Both the position numbers and the translations under genes were made by a program. 40,846 bases of DNA. Origin: an uncultured SAR86 cluster bacterium. Lineage in GTDB: Bacteria; Pseudomonadota; Gammaproteobacteria; Magnimaribacterales; AG-339-G14. Numbering within the stretch: position 1 is the first letter of the stretch; each line of letters begins with the position of its first letter. This document shows positions 18,903 through 31,147 of this stretch, piece after piece. The notes beneath the pieces are model-generated. The model was not told the origin of the DNA and did no database searches. It saw only the letters and a program-made list of their open reading frames with translations. Location of the stretch: the NCBI GenBank assembly GCA_902514645.1, contig CABXRO010000010.1, positions 1 to 40,846 on the forward strand. The letters run 5' to 3'.

Positions 18903-19894
18903 TAACTTTCTATATTAGAAGGCGGCCAGTTATCTAGCTCCAATCCTAAAGATAATCCTCTAGCAGCTAATACGTCTTTGATTTCATTTAAGGACTTTCT
19001 TCCAAGATTTGGTGTTTTTAATAAATCAGATTCTTTTCTGGTAACGAGATCGCCAATGTAATAAATTTTCTCTACTTTCAAACAATTTGCCGATCTAACA
19101 GTAAGCTCTAATTCATCAACAGGTCGAAGCATAATTGGATCAACTGGAGGTATCTCTTCTTCTTCTTCTTCTTCAGTTTCAAACCCTAGTTCGGCAAATG
19201 CGATTAACTGTCTTTGTAAGATAGTTGCCGCTAGCCTTAAGATTTCTTCTGGGTCAATTGTGCCATTAGTGTGAACATCTAAAATAAGCTTGTCGAGGTC
19301 TGTTCTGTTTTCTACCCTTGTATTTTCAACTTGATAAGAAACTTTTTCTATTGGTGAGTATGAAGCGTCTAATCTTAACAACCCAACCTCTTTACTTTCT
19401 CCTTCTTCAGTAGCTGAAATAATTACTGGATCATAACCTCTACCCTTTTGGACTTTAATAGACATTTTTATGCTTCCGTTGTCTGCAAGAGTAGCAATCT
19501 GATGATCTGGATTAATAATTTCTACGCCGGCAGGAAGTTCAAAGTCTCCTGCAGTTAACTTTCCTGTTCCGGATTTATCGACCGATAATTCTGCTTCTTC
19601 AACATCCATCATTCGTACAGCAATACCTTTTAAATTTAAAAGGATGTTTATCACATCTTCAGCAACTCCATCGATTGTTGAAAATTCATGCAATACTCCG
19701 TCAATTTTTGCTTCCACAATACATGAACCAGGTATGGAAGATAAAATAATTCTTCTTAGAGCGTTACCTAATGTATGGCCAAACCCTCTTTCTAAAGGTT
19801 CTAATATAATTTTTGAATGATTAGGATTAACCTCCTCTACAATGATTTCTTTAGGAGTTAAGAAGTCTTTGATAATGTCAAAATTGTCTGTCAT
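18902..19894 (-). CDS. rpoA: RNA polymerase alpha subunit
   Basis: [27 protein letters not shown]-terminal domain [26 protein letters not shown]. Confidence 0.99.
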   Translation of the reverse strand: MTDNFDIIKDFLTPKEIIVEEVNPNHSKIILEPLERGFGHTLGNALRRIILSSIPGSCIVEAKIDGVLHEFSTIDGVAEDVINILLNLKGIAVRMMDVEEAELSVDKSGTGKLTAGDFELPAGVEIINPDHQIATLADNGSIKMSIKVQKGRGYDPVIISATEEGESKEVGLLRLDASYSPIEKVSYQVENTRVENRTDLDKLILDVHTNGTIDPEEILRLAATILQRQLIAFAELGFETEEEEEEEIPPVDPIMLRPVDELELTVRSANCLKVEKIYYIGDLVTRKESDLLKTPNLGRKSLNEIKDVLAARGLSLGLELDNWPPSNIES

Positions 19895-19916
19895 ATGGTC
19901 CTCAAATTTAGATTTT

Positions 19917-20537
19917 TTACCTTGAATAAAGCTCTACTATGTAGTTCTCATTGATTTCACTACTTAGCAACTCTCTCGTAGGTAAATTTTTAAAAGTACC
20001 TGTAAATTTAGATTTATCTACTGATACCCATTCACATTCTTCCCTTTGTTCGCTTAAAGATAAAGCCTGTGTAATTCTTTTTTGCGACTGTGATTTTTCC
20101 GCTATAGAAATCTCATCGCCTTCAACAACTTGATAAGAGGGAATATTTACTATTTTTTCGTTTACTAGAACAGATTTGTGGCTTACAAGTTGTCTTGCTT
20201 CAGCTCTTGTTGATGCAAAACCAAGTCTATACAAAACGTTATCAAGCCTTGACTCTAAGAAAAGAAGTAGATTAGTACCTGTCTCTCCCTTCTGACGAGC
20301 GGCCTTTTTGTAATAATTTCTAAACTGTTTTTCTAGGACACCGTACATCCTTTTTACTTTCTGCTTTTCTCTTAACTGCATCCCATAATCAGAGAGCCTA
20401 CCTCTTCTTAATCCATGTACTCCGGGGGGATTTTCTGATCTAGCCTTTGATTCATAAGATCTGTATCCGCTTTTAAGTTGTAGATCAGTGCCTTCTCTTC
20501 TAGATAGCTTGATTTTTGGTCCTCTATATCTAGCCAT
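19917..20537 (-). CDS. rpsD: 30S ribosomal protein S4
   Basis: [47 protein letters not shown]. Confidence 0.98.
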   Translation of the reverse strand: MARYRGPKIKLSRREGTDLQLKSGYRSYESKARSENPPGVHGLRRGRLSDYGMQLREKQKVKRMYGVLEKQFRNYYKKAARQKGETGTNLLLFLESRLDNVLYRLGFASTRAEARQLVSHKSVLVNEKIVNIPSYQVVEGDEISIAEKSQSQKRITQALSLSEQREECEWVSVDKSKFTGTFKNLPTRELLSSEINENYIVELYSR

Positions 20538-20539
20538 AA

Positions 20540-20929
20540 TTACACTCTCCTCTTTTTAGGCGGTCTACATCCATTGTGAGGGATAGGTGTAACATCTGAA
20601 ATCTTTGTTATTTTTAGGCCACATCCATTCAAAGCTCTTACTGCTGACTCTCTGCCTGATCCAGGACCAGAAACTTCAACCTCTACTTCTGATAATCCTT
20701 GACTCATAGCTTTCTCTCCAGCCTTGGTTGCAGCAATTTGAGCTGCAAATGGAGTACTTTTTCTTGAGCCTTTAAATCCATTTGCTCCTGCGCTAGACCA
20801 AGAGATAGTATCTCCTTTTTTATCGGTAATATTGATAATAGTGTTATTAAAAGTTGCAAGAATATGTGCTACACCTTCACTTGCAACAGATTTATTAGTT
20901 TTTGTTTTTTTTCCTTTTTCTTTTGCCAT
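20540..20929 (-). CDS. rpsK: 30S ribosomal protein S11
   Basis: [33 protein letters not shown]. Confidence 0.99.
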   Translation of the reverse strand: MAKEKGKKTKTNKSVASEGVAHILATFNNTIINITDKKGDTISWSSAGANGFKGSRKSTPFAAQIAATKAGEKAMSQGLSEVEVEVSGPGSGRESAVRALNGCGLKITKISDVTPIPHNGCRPPKKRRV

Positions 20930-20931
20930 TT

Positions 20932-21288
20932 TTATCTTCTAATTGGTTTTCTAGGCCCTTTTCTTGTCCTAGCATTTGTCTTAGTCCTTTGTCCTCTTAC
21001 TGGTAGTCTTTTTCTATGCCTGATACCTCTAAGAGTTCCAAGATCCATAAGTCTTTTTATATTGGTACTTACCTCTCTTCTTAAATCACCTTCAACAAGG
21101 AAATTTCCAATTTCTTTTCTTAACTTTTCTAATTCTTGTTCATTAAGTGAAGAAATTTTCGTATCAAACTTAATTCCTGTATTTTCGCAAATCTTTAAGG
21201 CAGTTGTTCTTCCTATACCAAAAATATGTGTTAGTGATATCCAAGCCTGCTTTTTATCTGGTATGTTTACTCCTGCTACCCTTGCCAT
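20932..21288 (-). CDS. rpsM: 30S ribosomal protein S13
   Basis: [51 protein letters not shown]. Confidence 0.99.
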   Translation of the reverse strand: MARVAGVNIPDKKQAWISLTHIFGIGRTTALKICENTGIKFDTKISSLNEQELEKLRKEIGNFLVEGDLRREVSTNIKRLMDLGTLRGIRHRKRLPVRGQRTKTNARTRKGPRKPIRR

Positions 21289-21404
21289 TATCCTTGCCTC
21301 TGTTTGTGTTTTTGATCAGTTTTACAAATTACGTAAACAGTGCCTCGCCTTTTTACAAGTTTGCAATCTTTACATATTTTTTTTACTGAAGCTCTTACTT
21401 TCAT
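21288..21404 (-). CDS. rpmJ: 50S ribosomal protein L36 (not in ORF track)
   Basis: Hand translation: [38 protein letters not shown]; stop overlaps rpsM ATG (TAATG). Confidence 0.95.
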   Translation of the reverse strand: MKVRASVKKICKDCKLVKRRGTVYVICKTDQKHKQRQG

Positions 21405-21405
21405 T

Positions 21406-22710
21406 TTATCTTTTAAACCCTTTTAAATTAGCTTTCTTCATCAAGGACTGATACTGACTCGATAAAAGGTGTGATTGTACCTGAGCCATGAAGTCCATTA
21501 CCACTACTACTGCGATTAAAAGTGAAGTTCCTCCAAGATAAAAAGGCACATTTGCAGAAACAATTAAAAATTGGGGCAACAAACAAATCATAATCATGTA
21601 TAAGGATCCCCAGACTGTCAGTCTAGACATAACATTATCGATATAGTCTTCCGTGTGGCCACCTGGTCTTATTCCAGGAAGGAAGCCTCCAGATCTTTTC
21701 AAATTATCTGAAATATCTTTTGCCGGAAACTGTATTGCAGTATAAAAAAAACAAAAATATGCAATCAAAATAGAAAACACAACTACATATAGAGGCTGTC
21801 CAGGACTTAGTGCCAAAGATACCTCTTGCAGCCATTCCATCCCTTCGCTTTGCCCAAACCAAGAACTAATTGAAGCAGGAAAAAGTACTATGCTGCTAGC
21901 AAAAATAGCAGGAATCACTCCTGACATATTTACTTTTAATGGAACATGCGAAGCTTGTCCCATAGCCATTTGGTTAGGATTTCTTCTAGCATAATTTACG
22001 GTTACTCTTCTTTGAGCCCTTTCTACCCAAACTATAAAGGAAATAGCAAGTACCGCCATAAAGGCTACCGTTAGAAGTAAGATGAGACTTATTTCTCCTT
22101 GTCTAGCTCCTTCAAAGGACTGTCCAATTGCACTTGGCAAACCAGATACGATACTTGCAAAAATAATTAACGAGATACCGTTTCCGATTCCTCTTTCATT
22201 TACTTGCTCTCCGAGCCAAACTAAGAACATTGTGCCTGTAACGAAAGAAACCACAGCAGTAAAAATAAACATGGTTCCAGAATCTATTGCCATTCCTTGA
22301 GAAGATAGAGCTACAGCAAAACCCATAGATTGAAAAATTGCTAGAAGCAAAGTTCCTAAACGCACATAATGAGTTCTTTTCCTTCTACCTTGTTCTCCTT
22401 CTTGTCTGAACATTTTTTTTAAACTTGGAGTAGTTGCTTCTAAAAGATTCATCACAATTGCCGCAGTAATATATGGAACGACGTTAAGAGCCATGATGCT
22501 CATTCTTTCCAGAGCGCCTCCAGAAAACATATTAAATAGACCTAGCAAAGTACCTTGATTTTGATCAAATAATGAAGAAATTTTTACAGGATCTATTCCA
22601 GGAACAGGTATGTGAGTACCGATCCTGTAAATGATAAGTGCTAGTAAGACAAATCTTAATCTAGACCAGAGTTCTGAAAGACCAGACGATTTGGGGTTAA
22701 TAGCCGCCAT
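21406..22710 (-). CDS. secY: Preprotein translocase subunit SecY
   Basis: [42 protein letters not shown]; multiple TM segments. Confidence 0.99.
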   Translation of the reverse strand: MAAINPKSSGLSELWSRLRFVLLALIIYRIGTHIPVPGIDPVKISSLFDQNQGTLLGLFNMFSGGALERMSIMALNVVPYITAAIVMNLLEATTPSLKKMFRQEGEQGRRKRTHYVRLGTLLLAIFQSMGFAVALSSQGMAIDSGTMFIFTAVVSFVTGTMFLVWLGEQVNERGIGNGISLIIFASIVSGLPSAIGQSFEGARQGEISLILLLTVAFMAVLAISFIVWVERAQRRVTVNYARRNPNQMAMGQASHVPLKVNMSGVIPAIFASSIVLFPASISSWFGQSEGMEWLQEVSLALSPGQPLYVVVFSILIAYFCFFYTAIQFPAKDISDNLKRSGGFLPGIRPGGHTEDYIDNVMSRLTVWGSLYMIMICLLPQFLIVSANVPFYLGGTSLLIAVVVVMDFMAQVQSHLLSSQYQSLMKKANLKGFKR

Positions 22711-23138
22711 CAGCTTATCTCTCCTCCAGATTTTTTAACTTCCTCTGAAGCATTTTTTGAAATTTTTAAACCTTTTATTTTGATAGCTTTTTTCAACTCA
22801 CCTGAATTAATTACCTTAACTTCTTTTGTTATTCTTGAAATTAATTTATTTGCTTTTAAAACATTTAAATCAATTATCTCTTCGGATAAATTATTTAGAT
22901 CTCCAAGCTTGATATGTGTTTTGTATTTTGACGATCTTGAGGTAAAGCCAAATTTGGGTAATCTTTGTTGAATTGGCATTTGTCCGCCTTCAAATCCAGG
23001 ACGAACCTTTCCTCCAGATCTTGCTTTCTGACCTTTATGGCCTTTCCCAGAAGTTTTACCTAATCCAGAGCCTGCTCCTCTACCCACTCTCTTGGAAGGC
23101 TTATTTTTTGAAATAGGATTCAATTCATTAAGCTTCAT
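22710..23138 (-). CDS. rplO: 50S ribosomal protein L15
   Basis: MKLNELNPISKNKPSKRVGRGAGSGLGKTSGKGHKGQKAR; true start at 23138 overlaps rpmD stop, track ORF is over-extended to 23171. Confidence 0.96.
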   Translation of the reverse strand: MKLNELNPISKNKPSKRVGRGAGSGLGKTSGKGHKGQKARSGGKVRPGFEGGQMPIQQRLPKFGFTSRSSKYKTHIKLGDLNNLSEEIIDLNVLKANKLISRITKEVKVINSGELKKAIKIKGLKISKNASEEVKKSGGEIS

Positions 23139-23326
23139 TATTCTTCGATTACCTCTATTAAATGCCTGCATTTATTTATCATGCCAAGATTTTCTTTTGT
23201 ATTTTCAACTTGGACCACATGATTGATTTTTTTTAAGCCCAATCCTTTTAGAGAGAGTCTCTGATTTCTTTTTGAACCCGTAACACTTTTTATTTGTCTT
23301 ACAGAGATTTTTTTTTCTTCAGCCAT
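23138..23326 (-). CDS. rpmD: 50S ribosomal protein L30
   Basis: VRQIKSVTGSKRNQRLSLKGLGLKKINHVV. Confidence 0.96.
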   Translation of the reverse strand: MAEEKKISVRQIKSVTGSKRNQRLSLKGLGLKKINHVVQVENTKENLGMINKCRHLIEVIEE

Positions 23327-23328
23327 GA

Positions 23329-23811
23329 TTATTTTGATCTTCTTAATGCAACTTTTTCTGGTGATTCTATTTCTGATAAGCCTTTAAACGTTGCTCTCAC
23401 AACATTAATTTGGTTTGTAGAACCATAGGATTTAGCTAATACATCTTTTACACCAGCAAGCTCTAAAACTGCTCGCATTGCTCCTCCGGCGATAATTCCC
23501 GTCCCTGGTGAAGCAGGCTGCATGTAAACAGTTGCTGATCCATGTTTAGCTTTTACTGCATAATGGATAGTTGATCCGTTTAGGTCCACATTAACCATAT
23601 TTCTTCTAGCACTTTCTAATGCCTTTTGAATCGCTATAGGTACTTCCCTTGCTTTTCCTCTACCAAATCCAACTTTACCTTTACCGTCACCTACTACAGT
23701 TAATGCAGTGAAACCGAAAAGTCTTCCTCCTTTAACGACTTTGGCAACTCTATTTACACCAACAAGCTTTTCTTCTAAAACTTCTGTGGTTTGTTCAAAA
23801 TTTTCTTCCAT
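23329..23811 (-). CDS. rpsE: 30S ribosomal protein S5
   Basis: [38 protein letters not shown]. Confidence 0.99.
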   Translation of the reverse strand: MEENFEQTTEVLEEKLVGVNRVAKVVKGGRLFGFTALTVVGDGKGKVGFGRGKAREVPIAIQKALESARRNMVNVDLNGSTIHYAVKAKHGSATVYMQPASPGTGIIAGGAMRAVLELAGVKDVLAKSYGSTNQINVVRATFKGLSEIESPEKVALRRSK

Positions 23812-23819
23812 ATTCTTCT

Positions 23820-24167
23820 CTAAAATTCTAATCCTTGAGACCTAGCACCATCAGCAAGAGACTTCACTCTTCCGTGATATTTATAGCCAGATCTATCAAA
23901 AGAAACTTTCTTTATTCCCTGTTCAATCGCTCTTTTTGCAACTAGTTCTCCAACCTTTTCAGCTGCTTCTGCGTTTCCTCCATTGGTAGCTTTTAACTCT
24001 TTATCTAACGAGGAAGCCTGTACAAGTATTTGTTTTCCGTCAACAGAGAAAACTTGCGCATATATGTGCTTTGCAGATCTGAATATAGCCAGCCTATTTA
24101 CTTTTAGCCCTTCAGATAAACTTCTCAGTTTTTTTGCTCTTCTATTTCTTGCTTCTATTTTTTTCAT
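23820..24167 (-). CDS. rplR: 50S ribosomal protein L18
   Basis: [36 protein letters not shown]. Confidence 0.97.
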   Translation of the reverse strand: MKKIEARNRRAKKLRSLSEGLKVNRLAIFRSAKHIYAQVFSVDGKQILVQASSLDKELKATNGGNAEAAEKVGELVAKRAIEQGIKKVSFDRSGYKYHGRVKSLADGARSQGLEF

Positions 24168-24168
24168 C

Positions 24169-24708
24169 TTAAGCGGTTTTCTTAGATTCTTTTCTTTTTA
24201 TATGTTCATCGGAATATTTAACTCCCTTTCCTTTATAAGGTTCTGGAGGTCTAAAGGCTCTTATCTCTGAAGCTGTGTCACCCAATAGTTGTTTGTTAGT
24301 CGATGTCAATACTATCTCTGTATTAGTTGGTGCTTCAGCAGTAACTCCATCAGGTAGTTTGTAGTTGATTGGATGTGAATAGCCAAGAGAAAGTTCAAGA
24401 TTAGCTCCTGATACTTTTACCCTGTATCCAACACCATTAATTTCAAGTTTTTTTTCAAAACCTTTAGTTACTCCCTCTATCATATTCAAAGTAAGAGATC
24501 TCATTGTGCTCGTCATTGAAATAGAGGTTTTATCCTCCAAATACTTAGGGTTAAAGAGAATTGAATCTTCTTCTAAAGAAACCCTCACAGTATCATGCAC
24601 ATTAAGAGATAACTCTCCCTTCACTCCAGAAATCGACAGAACATCTTGAGCTATTGACGCTTTTGCACCATCAGTAAGAAGTAATTTTCTATTAATATTT
24701 CTTGCCAT
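24169..24708 (-). CDS. rplF: 50S ribosomal protein L6
   Basis: [43 protein letters not shown]. Confidence 0.98.
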   Translation of the reverse strand: MARNINRKLLLTDGAKASIAQDVLSISGVKGELSLNVHDTVRVSLEEDSILFNPKYLEDKTSISMTSTMRSLTLNMIEGVTKGFEKKLEINGVGYRVKVSGANLELSLGYSHPINYKLPDGVTAEAPTNTEIVLTSTNKQLLGDTASEIRAFRPPEPYKGKGVKYSDEHIKRKESKKTA

Positions 24709-24709
24709 T

Positions 24710-25105
24710 TTAAAATACCGTACAGATTAGTTCGCCGCCCAATTTTTCTTTTTTTGCTTGATCACTGGTAATGATTCCCTTACTGGTTGTCATGATAGCC
24801 GTGCCCAAACCTCCTTTAACGGGAGGAATTTGATCAAAAGAAAAGTATTTGCGAAGACCAGGTTTGCTTGCTCTATCAAATTCTTTTATGACAGGTAAAT
24901 CCTCAAAATATTTAAGAGTGATTTTAATTTCCTGCTTGGGTTGTTCTCCGACTAGCTCAACTTTTTTGATGTAACCTTCTGATTCGAGGACTTTGCATAT
25001 ACCAAACTTAATTCTTGAGGAGTCAAGAAGAACCTCCTTATGACCTCTAGATTGAGCATTTTTAATTCTTGCAATCATGTCTGAAATTGGATCTTGCATA
25101 CTCAT
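24710..25105 (-). CDS. rpsH: 30S ribosomal protein S8
   Basis: MQDPISDMIARIKNAQ; LGTAIMTTSKGIITSDQAKKEKLGGELICTVF. Confidence 0.98.
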   Translation of the reverse strand: MSMQDPISDMIARIKNAQSRGHKEVLLDSSRIKFGICKVLESEGYIKKVELVGEQPKQEIKITLKYFEDLPVIKEFDRASKPGLRKYFSFDQIPPVKGGLGTAIMTTSKGIITSDQAKKEKLGGELICTVF

Positions 25106-25110
25106 AATTC

Positions 25111-25416
25111 TTACCAGCTTGATTTTACTAATCCTGGGACATCGCCTCTCATAGCTAATTCTCTTAATTTATTTCTCGAAAGACCAAATTTTCTGTAAAC
25201 AGCATGAGGTCTTCCCGTTATTTGACACCTTCTTTGAAGACGAATTGGATTTGCATCTCTTGGAAGTTTTTGTAATTTTTCTCTAGCGACAAAAACATCT
25301 TCTTCAGAAGATTGCGAATCAGTAATTATCTTTTTTAACTCTGCTCTTTTAGCAGCAAAGCGTTCAACTGTTTTTTGTCTTTTTATTTCTCTTGCTATCA
25401 TTGATTTTTTCGCCAT
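25111..25416 (-). CDS. rpsN: 30S ribosomal protein S14 (long, zinc-independent type)
   Basis: [46 protein letters not shown]; start corrected to 25416. Confidence 0.97.
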   Translation of the reverse strand: MAKKSMIAREIKRQKTVERFAAKRAELKKIITDSQSSEEDVFVAREKLQKLPRDANPIRLQRRCQITGRPHAVYRKFGLSRNKLRELAMRGDVPGLVKSSW

Positions 25417-25423
25417 TTTTACC

Positions 25424-25972
25424 TCAACTAACAAATGGAAAATTAAGTTCTTTTAGTAAGGACAAGCCTTCTTCGTCATTTCTTGCAGAAGTGGTAATGC
25501 TTATGTCCATACCTCTAATTTTTTGGACTTTGTCATAGTCAATTTCTGGGAAAATAATGTGTTCTTTTATTCCCAAAGTATAATTGCCTTGTCCATCAAA
25601 GGACTTGATACTTAGCCCTCTAAAATCTCTTTCTCTTGGGATTGCGATATTAAGAAGCCTATCTAAAAAATCATACATTCTTTCTCCTCTGAGAGTCACT
25701 TTGCAACCTATAGGATAGCCGTCTCTAATTTTGAAACTTGCTACTGACTTTCTTACCAATGTTTTAACTGGCTGTTGTCCAGAAATAAGTCTTAAATCTT
25801 CAATTGCTGTATCAATAACTTTTCTGTCGTTAACCGCATCTGGCCCTAATCCCATATTTAGAGTTACTTTAGTAATTTTGGGTACTGCCATATTGGACTT
25901 AAAACCTAAAGATTGCTTTAAGTTTGGAACAGCTTTTTCAAGATAAGTTTTCTTTAGAATTGAAGCGCTCAT
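25424..25972 (-). CDS. rplE: 50S ribosomal protein L5
   Basis: [40 protein letters not shown]. Confidence 0.98.
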   Translation of the reverse strand: MSASILKKTYLEKAVPNLKQSLGFKSNMAVPKITKVTLNMGLGPDAVNDRKVIDTAIEDLRLISGQQPVKTLVRKSVASFKIRDGYPIGCKVTLRGERMYDFLDRLLNIAIPRERDFRGLSIKSFDGQGNYTLGIKEHIIFPEIDYDKVQKIRGMDISITTSARNDEEGLSLLKELNFPFVS

Positions 25973-26280
25973 TTTATTTCTTTCCCGTCAGATTTAAATA
26001 CTCTTATTTTTTTATCCTTTTTTATTTCAATACTAATCTTGTCTGCTTTTTTTGATTTCTTGTTATAAATAGCTAAGTTAGAAACATCGATTGGTGATTC
26101 TTTTTCAAGAATGCCTCCCTGAATATTGAGTTGAGGATTAGGCTTCTGATGTTTCTTAACAACTTTAACTCCAGATACAATACATTTTGTATCTGAAATA
26201 AACTTAGAAAGAGTTCCAGTTTTTCCAGTATCTTTTCCAGATATCACAATAACCTCATCTCCAGTCCTCAGTTTTTTCAT
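25969..26280 (-). CDS. rplX: 50S ribosomal protein L24
   Basis: [54 protein letters not shown]. Confidence 0.96.
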   Translation of the reverse strand: MKKLRTGDEVIVISGKDTGKTGTLSKFISDTKCIVSGVKVVKKHQKPNPQLNIQGGILEKESPIDVSNLAIYNKKSKKADKISIEIKKDKKIRVFKSDGKEIK

Positions 26281-26282
26281 AA

Positions 26283-26651
26283 TTAAATGACCTCCGGAGC
26301 AAGAGAAATGATTCTCATGAAATCTTTGCTTCTAAGCTCTCTTGATACAGGCCCGAAAATTCTAGTGCCAATTGGTTGTTTTTGAGTATTAACTAAAACA
26401 GCTGCATTATCATCAAATCTTATACTTGAACCATCTTCTCTTTTAATGTCTTTTTTAGTTCTAACTACAACTGCTTCAGCAACCTGACCTTTTTTTACTC
26501 TTCCAGTTGGAATGGCTTCTTTTATGGCAACTTTTATAATGTCTCCAACTCGAGCATATCTTCTTTTCGAGCCGCCAAGGACTTTTATACACATAACTTT
26601 CCTTGCTCCACTATTATCTGCAATTTCAAGAATGGTCTGAGTTTGGATCAT
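26283..26651 (-). CDS. rplN: 50S ribosomal protein L14
   Basis: [46 protein letters not shown]. Confidence 0.99.
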   Translation of the reverse strand: MIQTQTILEIADNSGARKVMCIKVLGGSKRRYARVGDIIKVAIKEAIPTGRVKKGQVAEAVVVRTKKDIKREDGSSIRFDDNAAVLVNTQKQPIGTRIFGPVSRELRSKDFMRIISLAPEVI

Positions 26652-26653
26652 TT

Positions 26654-26917
26654 TTATTCTACTCCCTCAAACACCCTTAAGACTTCAATGAGTCTCCAAG
26701 ATTTAGATTTAGAGTAAGGCTTACATTCCATGATTTTTACCTTGTCGCCTAAATTGCTTGAATTTTCCTCATCATGAAAGCTAATTTTTGAAGAGCGTTT
26801 TATAATTTTTCCTAGTGTTTTATGTTTAACACTTCTTTGAATGAGTGCGACTCTAGATTTATTTCCAGAAATGCTTACAACGGATCCAACTAAAGTTCTT
26901 TCAATTACTTCGCTCAT
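26654..26917 (-). CDS. rpsQ: 30S ribosomal protein S17
   Basis: [38 protein letters not shown]. Confidence 0.97.
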   Translation of the reverse strand: MSEVIERTLVGSVVSISGNKSRVALIQRSVKHKTLGKIIKRSSKISFHDEENSSNLGDKVKIMECKPYSKSKSWRLIEVLRVFEGVE

Positions 26918-27084
26918 TTTTCGATTCCCATCCTTTCTTTAGTTTTTAATCTTGCTATGTCTTTTCTTAATTCAGATAGTTTATGAGTCTCTTTAAGCGA
27001 GCCCGTATTATTTTTTAATTTCAAATCTAAATACTCCATATTGAGTTTTTCAATTTCAGATAAGTTTATTTTCTTCTTAGCCAT
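26914..27084 (-). CDS. rpmC: 50S ribosomal protein L29 (not in ORF track)
   Basis: Hand translation: [56 protein letters not shown]; overlaps rpsQ (ATGA) and rplP (TAATG). Confidence 0.93.
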   Translation of the reverse strand: MAKKKINLSEIEKLNMEYLDLKLKNNTGSLKETHKLSELRKDIARLKTKERMGIEK

Positions 27085-27497
27085 TAAACTGATCTCCTTT
27101 GAACAAATTTTGTTCCCACGGGTAATTTTGCAGCTGCTAAAGTTAAAGCCTCTCTTGCAATTGACTCATCAACGCCTTCCATTTCATAAAGAATTCTTCC
27201 TGGCTTAATAGGACAAACCCAATATTCAACATTACCCTTACCCTTACCCTGTCTAACTTCAAGAGGTTTTTTTGTAATAGGTTTATCAGGAAATATTCTT
27301 ATCCAAATTTTTGCTCCCCTTTTTACATGTCTTGTCATAGCTCTTCTAGCAGCCTCAATTTGTCTAGAAGTGATTTGTCCTCTGGACGTAGCTTTAAGGC
27401 CAAAAGCACCAAAATCCAAAGAATTACCCTTATGAGCAAGACCTCTGTTGCGGCCCTTCATTTGTTTTCTATATTTTGTTCTTTTAGGTTGAAACAT
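27084..27497 (-). CDS. rplP: 50S ribosomal protein L16
   Basis: [49 protein letters not shown]. Confidence 0.99.
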   Translation of the reverse strand: MFQPKRTKYRKQMKGRNRGLAHKGNSLDFGAFGLKATSRGQITSRQIEAARRAMTRHVKRGAKIWIRIFPDKPITKKPLEVRQGKGKGNVEYWVCPIKPGRILYEMEGVDESIAREALTLAAAKLPVGTKFVQRRSV

Positions 27498-27502
27498 AAT
27501 TC

Positions 27503-28153
27503 TTAATTATCAATTTTTTTAGGTCTGGTAGATATTTCACCTCTACAAATCCAAACTTTTACTCCAATGATTCCATAGGTTGTTTTTGCTTCTGCAAGAC
27601 CATAATCAATATCTGCTCTGAGAGTATGCAAAGGTACTCTTCCTTCTTTATGCCATTCTGCTCTGGCAATTTCCGCGCCGCCTAATCTTCCTGCTACTCT
27701 AACTTTCACTCCCTGAGCTCCTTGACGCATTGTGTTTTGTGCAGCCCTTTTTATAACCCTTCTGAACATTGCACGTCTTTCTAGTTGGACTGCAATATTT
27801 GCAGCTACCAGTTGAGCATCTAAGTCAGGTTTTCTTATTTCTTGAATATTTAAACTAACTGGGACTTCCATTAACTTTGTGAGCTCATCCCTTAAACGGT
27901 CTATATCCTCACCTTTTTTTCCAATGATCATTCCAGGTCTTGAAGTATGGATGGTTACCTTTCCACTTTGTGAAGGACGTTCAATTTCGATTTTACTTAC
28001 AAAAGAATTATCAAGCTCTTTTTTTAGAAACTCTCTCACTGCAAAATCATTAAGCAAAAGCTCTTGATACTTATCTTTTTCAGCATACCAAGTTGAATTA
28101 TGCTTTCTTGAAATTCCTAATCGTATTCCTATTGGGTTGACTTTTTGTCCCAT
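27503..28153 (-). CDS. rpsC: 30S ribosomal protein S3
   Basis: [49 protein letters not shown]. Confidence 0.99.
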   Translation of the reverse strand: MGQKVNPIGIRLGISRKHNSTWYAEKDKYQELLLNDFAVREFLKKELDNSFVSKIEIERPSQSGKVTIHTSRPGMIIGKKGEDIDRLRDELTKLMEVPVSLNIQEIRKPDLDAQLVAANIAVQLERRAMFRRVIKRAAQNTMRQGAQGVKVRVAGRLGGAEIARAEWHKEGRVPLHTLRADIDYGLAEAKTTYGIIGVKVWICRGEISTRPKKIDN

Positions 28154-28495
28154 TTAATTTTTTTCACTCCCTAAAGTTATATTTACATGACAACTGCGTT
28201 TTTGAATTCTGTCAGCTCGTCCTCTGGCTCTTGCTTGGATTCTTTTTAAAATAAAAGATTCATCAACTTTAATTTCTGAGACGAAAAGATCATCAATGTC
28301 TAAACCTTTATTATTTTCGGCGTTGGCGATTGCCGATTCAAGAAGCTTGAGTACATTTGAAGCAGAAGATTTCTTGCTAAAAGATAATATGTCTATAGCC
28401 TCTTCAACCCTTTTACCTCTTATTTGGTCGGCTACCAGCCTGACTTTATAAGGTGAAACAGTTAATCTACTAAGCTTTGCTTTTACTTCAGTCAT
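28154..28495 (-). CDS. rplV: 50S ribosomal protein L22
   Basis: [50 protein letters not shown]. Confidence 0.98.
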   Translation of the reverse strand: MTEVKAKLSRLTVSPYKVRLVADQIRGKRVEEAIDILSFSKKSSASNVLKLLESAIANAENNKGLDIDDLFVSEIKVDESFILKRIQARARGRADRIQKRSCHVNITLGSEKN

Positions 28496-28497
28496 AA

Positions 28498-28770
28498 TTA
28501 ACCTGCTTGTCTATCTCCCGAGTGCATTTTGAATGTTCTTGTAGGAACAAATTCTCCTAGCTTATGGCCAACCATGTCCTCTTTAATAAGAATTGGTACG
28601 TGAGCACGGCCGTTGTGAACTGCAATAGTCAAATTCACCATTTCAGGTGTAATCATTGATCTCCTTGACCATGTTTTTATTGGTCTTTTACTTTTCTCTT
28701 CAATTGCCTTTTGAACTTTCTCTTCAAGATGATGATCTACAAAAGGACCTTTTTTTAACGATCTAACCAT
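28498..28770 (-). CDS. rpsS: 30S ribosomal protein S19
   Basis: [50 protein letters not shown]. Confidence 0.99.
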   Translation of the reverse strand: MVRSLKKGPFVDHHLEEKVQKAIEEKSKRPIKTWSRRSMITPEMVNLTIAVHNGRAHVPILIKEDMVGHKLGEFVPTRTFKMHSGDRQAG

Positions 28771-29594
28771 TACTTCTTCCTTCTTCTTACAATTAGTGAA
28801 TCTGTTCTTTTGTTACTTCTGGTTCTATATCCTTTAGTAGGGACTCCCCATGGAGAGACAGGATGTCTTCCTCCTGAAGTCTTTCCTTCTCCACCTCCAT
28901 GAGGATGATCAATAGGATTCATTGCTACACCTCTTACAGTGGGTCTCACTCCAATCCATCTTTTTGCACCAGCTTTACCAAATGATTTTAACGAATGTTC
29001 TTGATTTGAGACTTCTCCAATTGTTGCTCTGCATTGAGTCAAAACCTTTCTGACTTCACCACTTTTAAGTCTCAGTGTTGCGTATTGACCTTCTTTTGCA
29101 ACAAATTGCACATAAGTTCCTGCACTCCTTGCAAGTTGCGCTCCTTTTCCAGGTTTTAGCTCTACACAGTGAACAATTGTTCCAACAGGAATATCTTTTA
29201 ATAGAAGAGTATTTCCAACATTTACTGATGCCTTTTGTCCGGAAAGTAATTGATCATTTAATTTAAGATTTTTGGGAGCAATTATGTATCTTCTTTCTCC
29301 ATCGCTATAAAGCAATAAAGCGATAAATGCTGACCTGTTAGGATCGTATTCGATCCTTTCTACTTTCGCAGGGATGTTGTCTTTATTTCTTTTGAAATCA
29401 ATAATTCTATAATGTTGCTTATGTCCTCCACCAATATGACGCGTAGTAATTCTTCCCGCATTATTTCTGCCGCCGGTTTTACTTTTTTTAGTAACAAGAG
29501 AGGACAAAGGCCTTCCTTTATATAAATCTTTTCCAGTCTGAAGACTTCTGAATCTTCTACCTGGTGACGTTGGTTTTGCCTTTACTACAGCCAT
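28770..29594 (-). CDS. rplB: 50S ribosomal protein L2
   Basis: [62 protein letters not shown]. Confidence 0.99.
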   Translation of the reverse strand: MAVVKAKPTSPGRRFRSLQTGKDLYKGRPLSSLVTKKSKTGGRNNAGRITTRHIGGGHKQHYRIIDFKRNKDNIPAKVERIEYDPNRSAFIALLLYSDGERRYIIAPKNLKLNDQLLSGQKASVNVGNTLLLKDIPVGTIVHCVELKPGKGAQLARSAGTYVQFVAKEGQYATLRLKSGEVRKVLTQCRATIGEVSNQEHSLKSFGKAGAKRWIGVRPTVRGVAMNPIDHPHGGGEGKTSGGRHPVSPWGVPTKGYRTRSNKRTDSLIVRRRKK

Positions 29595-29595
29595 T

Positions 29596-29898
29596 TTATT
29601 CTTGGATAATCTCGATTCGTTGTTCTGGTTTTAAGGAAACATAGGCTTTTTTCCAATAAGATTTTTTTCTAATCTTGCCTCTAAGATTCATCATTCTTTT
29701 TGTCTTCCCTTTGACATTCAATATATTCACTTTCGTAACATTTACATCAAATTTTGCTTCTATGGCTTTTTTTACTTGATTTTTTGTTGCCGAAGTATTC
29801 ACTTTAAACACATATGTATTTGCGTTTTGTCCAACCAAAGAAGACTTCTCAGAAACTAAAGCTGATTCGATAATTTTGTTTGGAATAACAGTGCTCAT
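29596..29898 (-). CDS. rplW: 50S ribosomal protein L23
   Basis: [47 protein letters not shown]. Confidence 0.97.
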   Translation of the reverse strand: MSTVIPNKIIESALVSEKSSLVGQNANTYVFKVNTSATKNQVKKAIEAKFDVNVTKVNILNVKGKTKRMMNLRGKIRKKSYWKKAYVSLKPEQRIEIIQE

Positions 29899-30509
29899 GA
29901 TAGTTTTTCTTCAATAAGATTCAGACAGTTTTCAGCAATTACTACTGAGTTAAACTTCAATAAATTAATAGGATTCAAAGTACTTAAGTTAGTAACATTT
30001 ACATTAGGTAAATTTCTTGATGCTAAATCAAGGTTGTTTGAAATTTCATCAACAATAAAAAGGCCTTCTTCTAATTCATTTTTCTTTAAAAAATCTACAA
30101 AATCTTTGGTCCTTGGATTTTCGATATTTATTTGGTCTGATAAGAAAACTCTGTTTTCTTTTGCAAGCGATGAAAAAATGGATTTCATTGCAGATTTATA
30201 CATTTTCTTATTTATTTTTTTTGGTTTTGCTGATTTAGATGAAGCAGGGAATACAACTCCTCCCCCACGCCAGAGAGGACTTCTGGATGTTCCTGCTCTT
30301 GCTCTCCCTGTTCCCTTTTGGCGCCAAGGCTTTTTTCCACCTCCCCTAACGGCAGATCTATTTTTTTGGGCTTTTGTGCCGGGGTGACTGTTTTCAATAT
30401 AGATTTTAATAAGTTGAGCAATAAGATCGTTGTTAATCTCAACTCCAAATATTTTTTCTGAAACTTCAGCCTCAGTTGTTTTAGAAGATTTTAAAAATGG
30501 TAATTTCAT
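29895..30509 (-). CDS. rplD: 50S ribosomal protein L4
   Basis: [37 protein letters not shown]. Confidence 0.98.
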   Translation of the reverse strand: MKLPFLKSSKTTEAEVSEKIFGVEINNDLIAQLIKIYIENSHPGTKAQKNRSAVRGGGKKPWRQKGTGRARAGTSRSPLWRGGGVVFPASSKSAKPKKINKKMYKSAMKSIFSSLAKENRVFLSDQINIENPRTKDFVDFLKKNELEEGLFIVDEISNNLDLASRNLPNVNVTNLSTLNPINLLKFNSVVIAENCLNLIEEKLS

Positions 30510-31144
30510 GATTTTTTAATTGCCGGTTTGATAGTAACCTCTGATCCATTTGGACCAGGAACAGCTCCTTTGATTAAAATGAAGTTATTTTCTAAATCAA
30601 TTTTTTGGACTTTTAAATTTTGCGAAGTTTGTCTTACGTTACCCATGTGTCCTGACATTTTTTTACCCTTCCAAACTCTTCCAGGGGTTTGACACTGACC
30701 AATTGAACCTGGCTTTCTATGAGCAAGGGAATTTCCATGGGTGGCGTCTTGAGTTGCAAAATTCCATCTCTTGACAGTTCCTGCAAAGCCTTTTCCTTTT
30801 GTTGTACCTGTAACATCTACGAATTGACCTTCTTCAAATATATCAGCTTTGATTTCAGACCCTATATCAAGATTTTCTTCTTCAGTTATATTTACGGAAA
30901 ATTCTTGGGTAAGTTTTTTGAATGAAATATTATTTTTTTTCAAATGACCTATTTCAGCTTTTGATTGATTCTTTTCAGATTGCTCAACTGCACATATTTG
31001 GATTGCGTCGTAACCATCTTTTTCAGAAGTTTTAATCTGTGAAATAACATTCGAATGAATTTTCAAAATCGTAACAGGTACAGATTTCCCTTCCTCGGTA
31101 AAAACCCTGCTCATTCCTTCTTTTCTTGCAATTAATCCAATCAT
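30506..31144 (-). CDS. rplC: 50S ribosomal protein L3
   Basis: [77 protein letters not shown]. Confidence 0.98.
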   Translation of the reverse strand: MIGLIARKEGMSRVFTEEGKSVPVTILKIHSNVISQIKTSEKDGYDAIQICAVEQSEKNQSKAEIGHLKKNNISFKKLTQEFSVNITEEENLDIGSEIKADIFEEGQFVDVTGTTKGKGFAGTVKRWNFATQDATHGNSLAHRKPGSIGQCQTPGRVWKGKKMSGHMGNVRQTSQNLKVQKIDLENNFILIKGAVPGPNGSEVTIKPAIKKS

Positions 31145-31147
31145 ATT

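Noticed and set aside
20864-21451. 195-aa plus-strand ORF antisense to rpsK/rpsM/rpmJ
   Set aside because: Low-complexity F/L/S-rich translation, fully antisense to conserved ribosomal genes; composition artefact of AT-rich, purine-biased genes.
30212-30448. 78-aa minus-strand ORF overlapping rplD in another frame
   Set aside because: Out-of-frame reading of the well-supported L4 gene.
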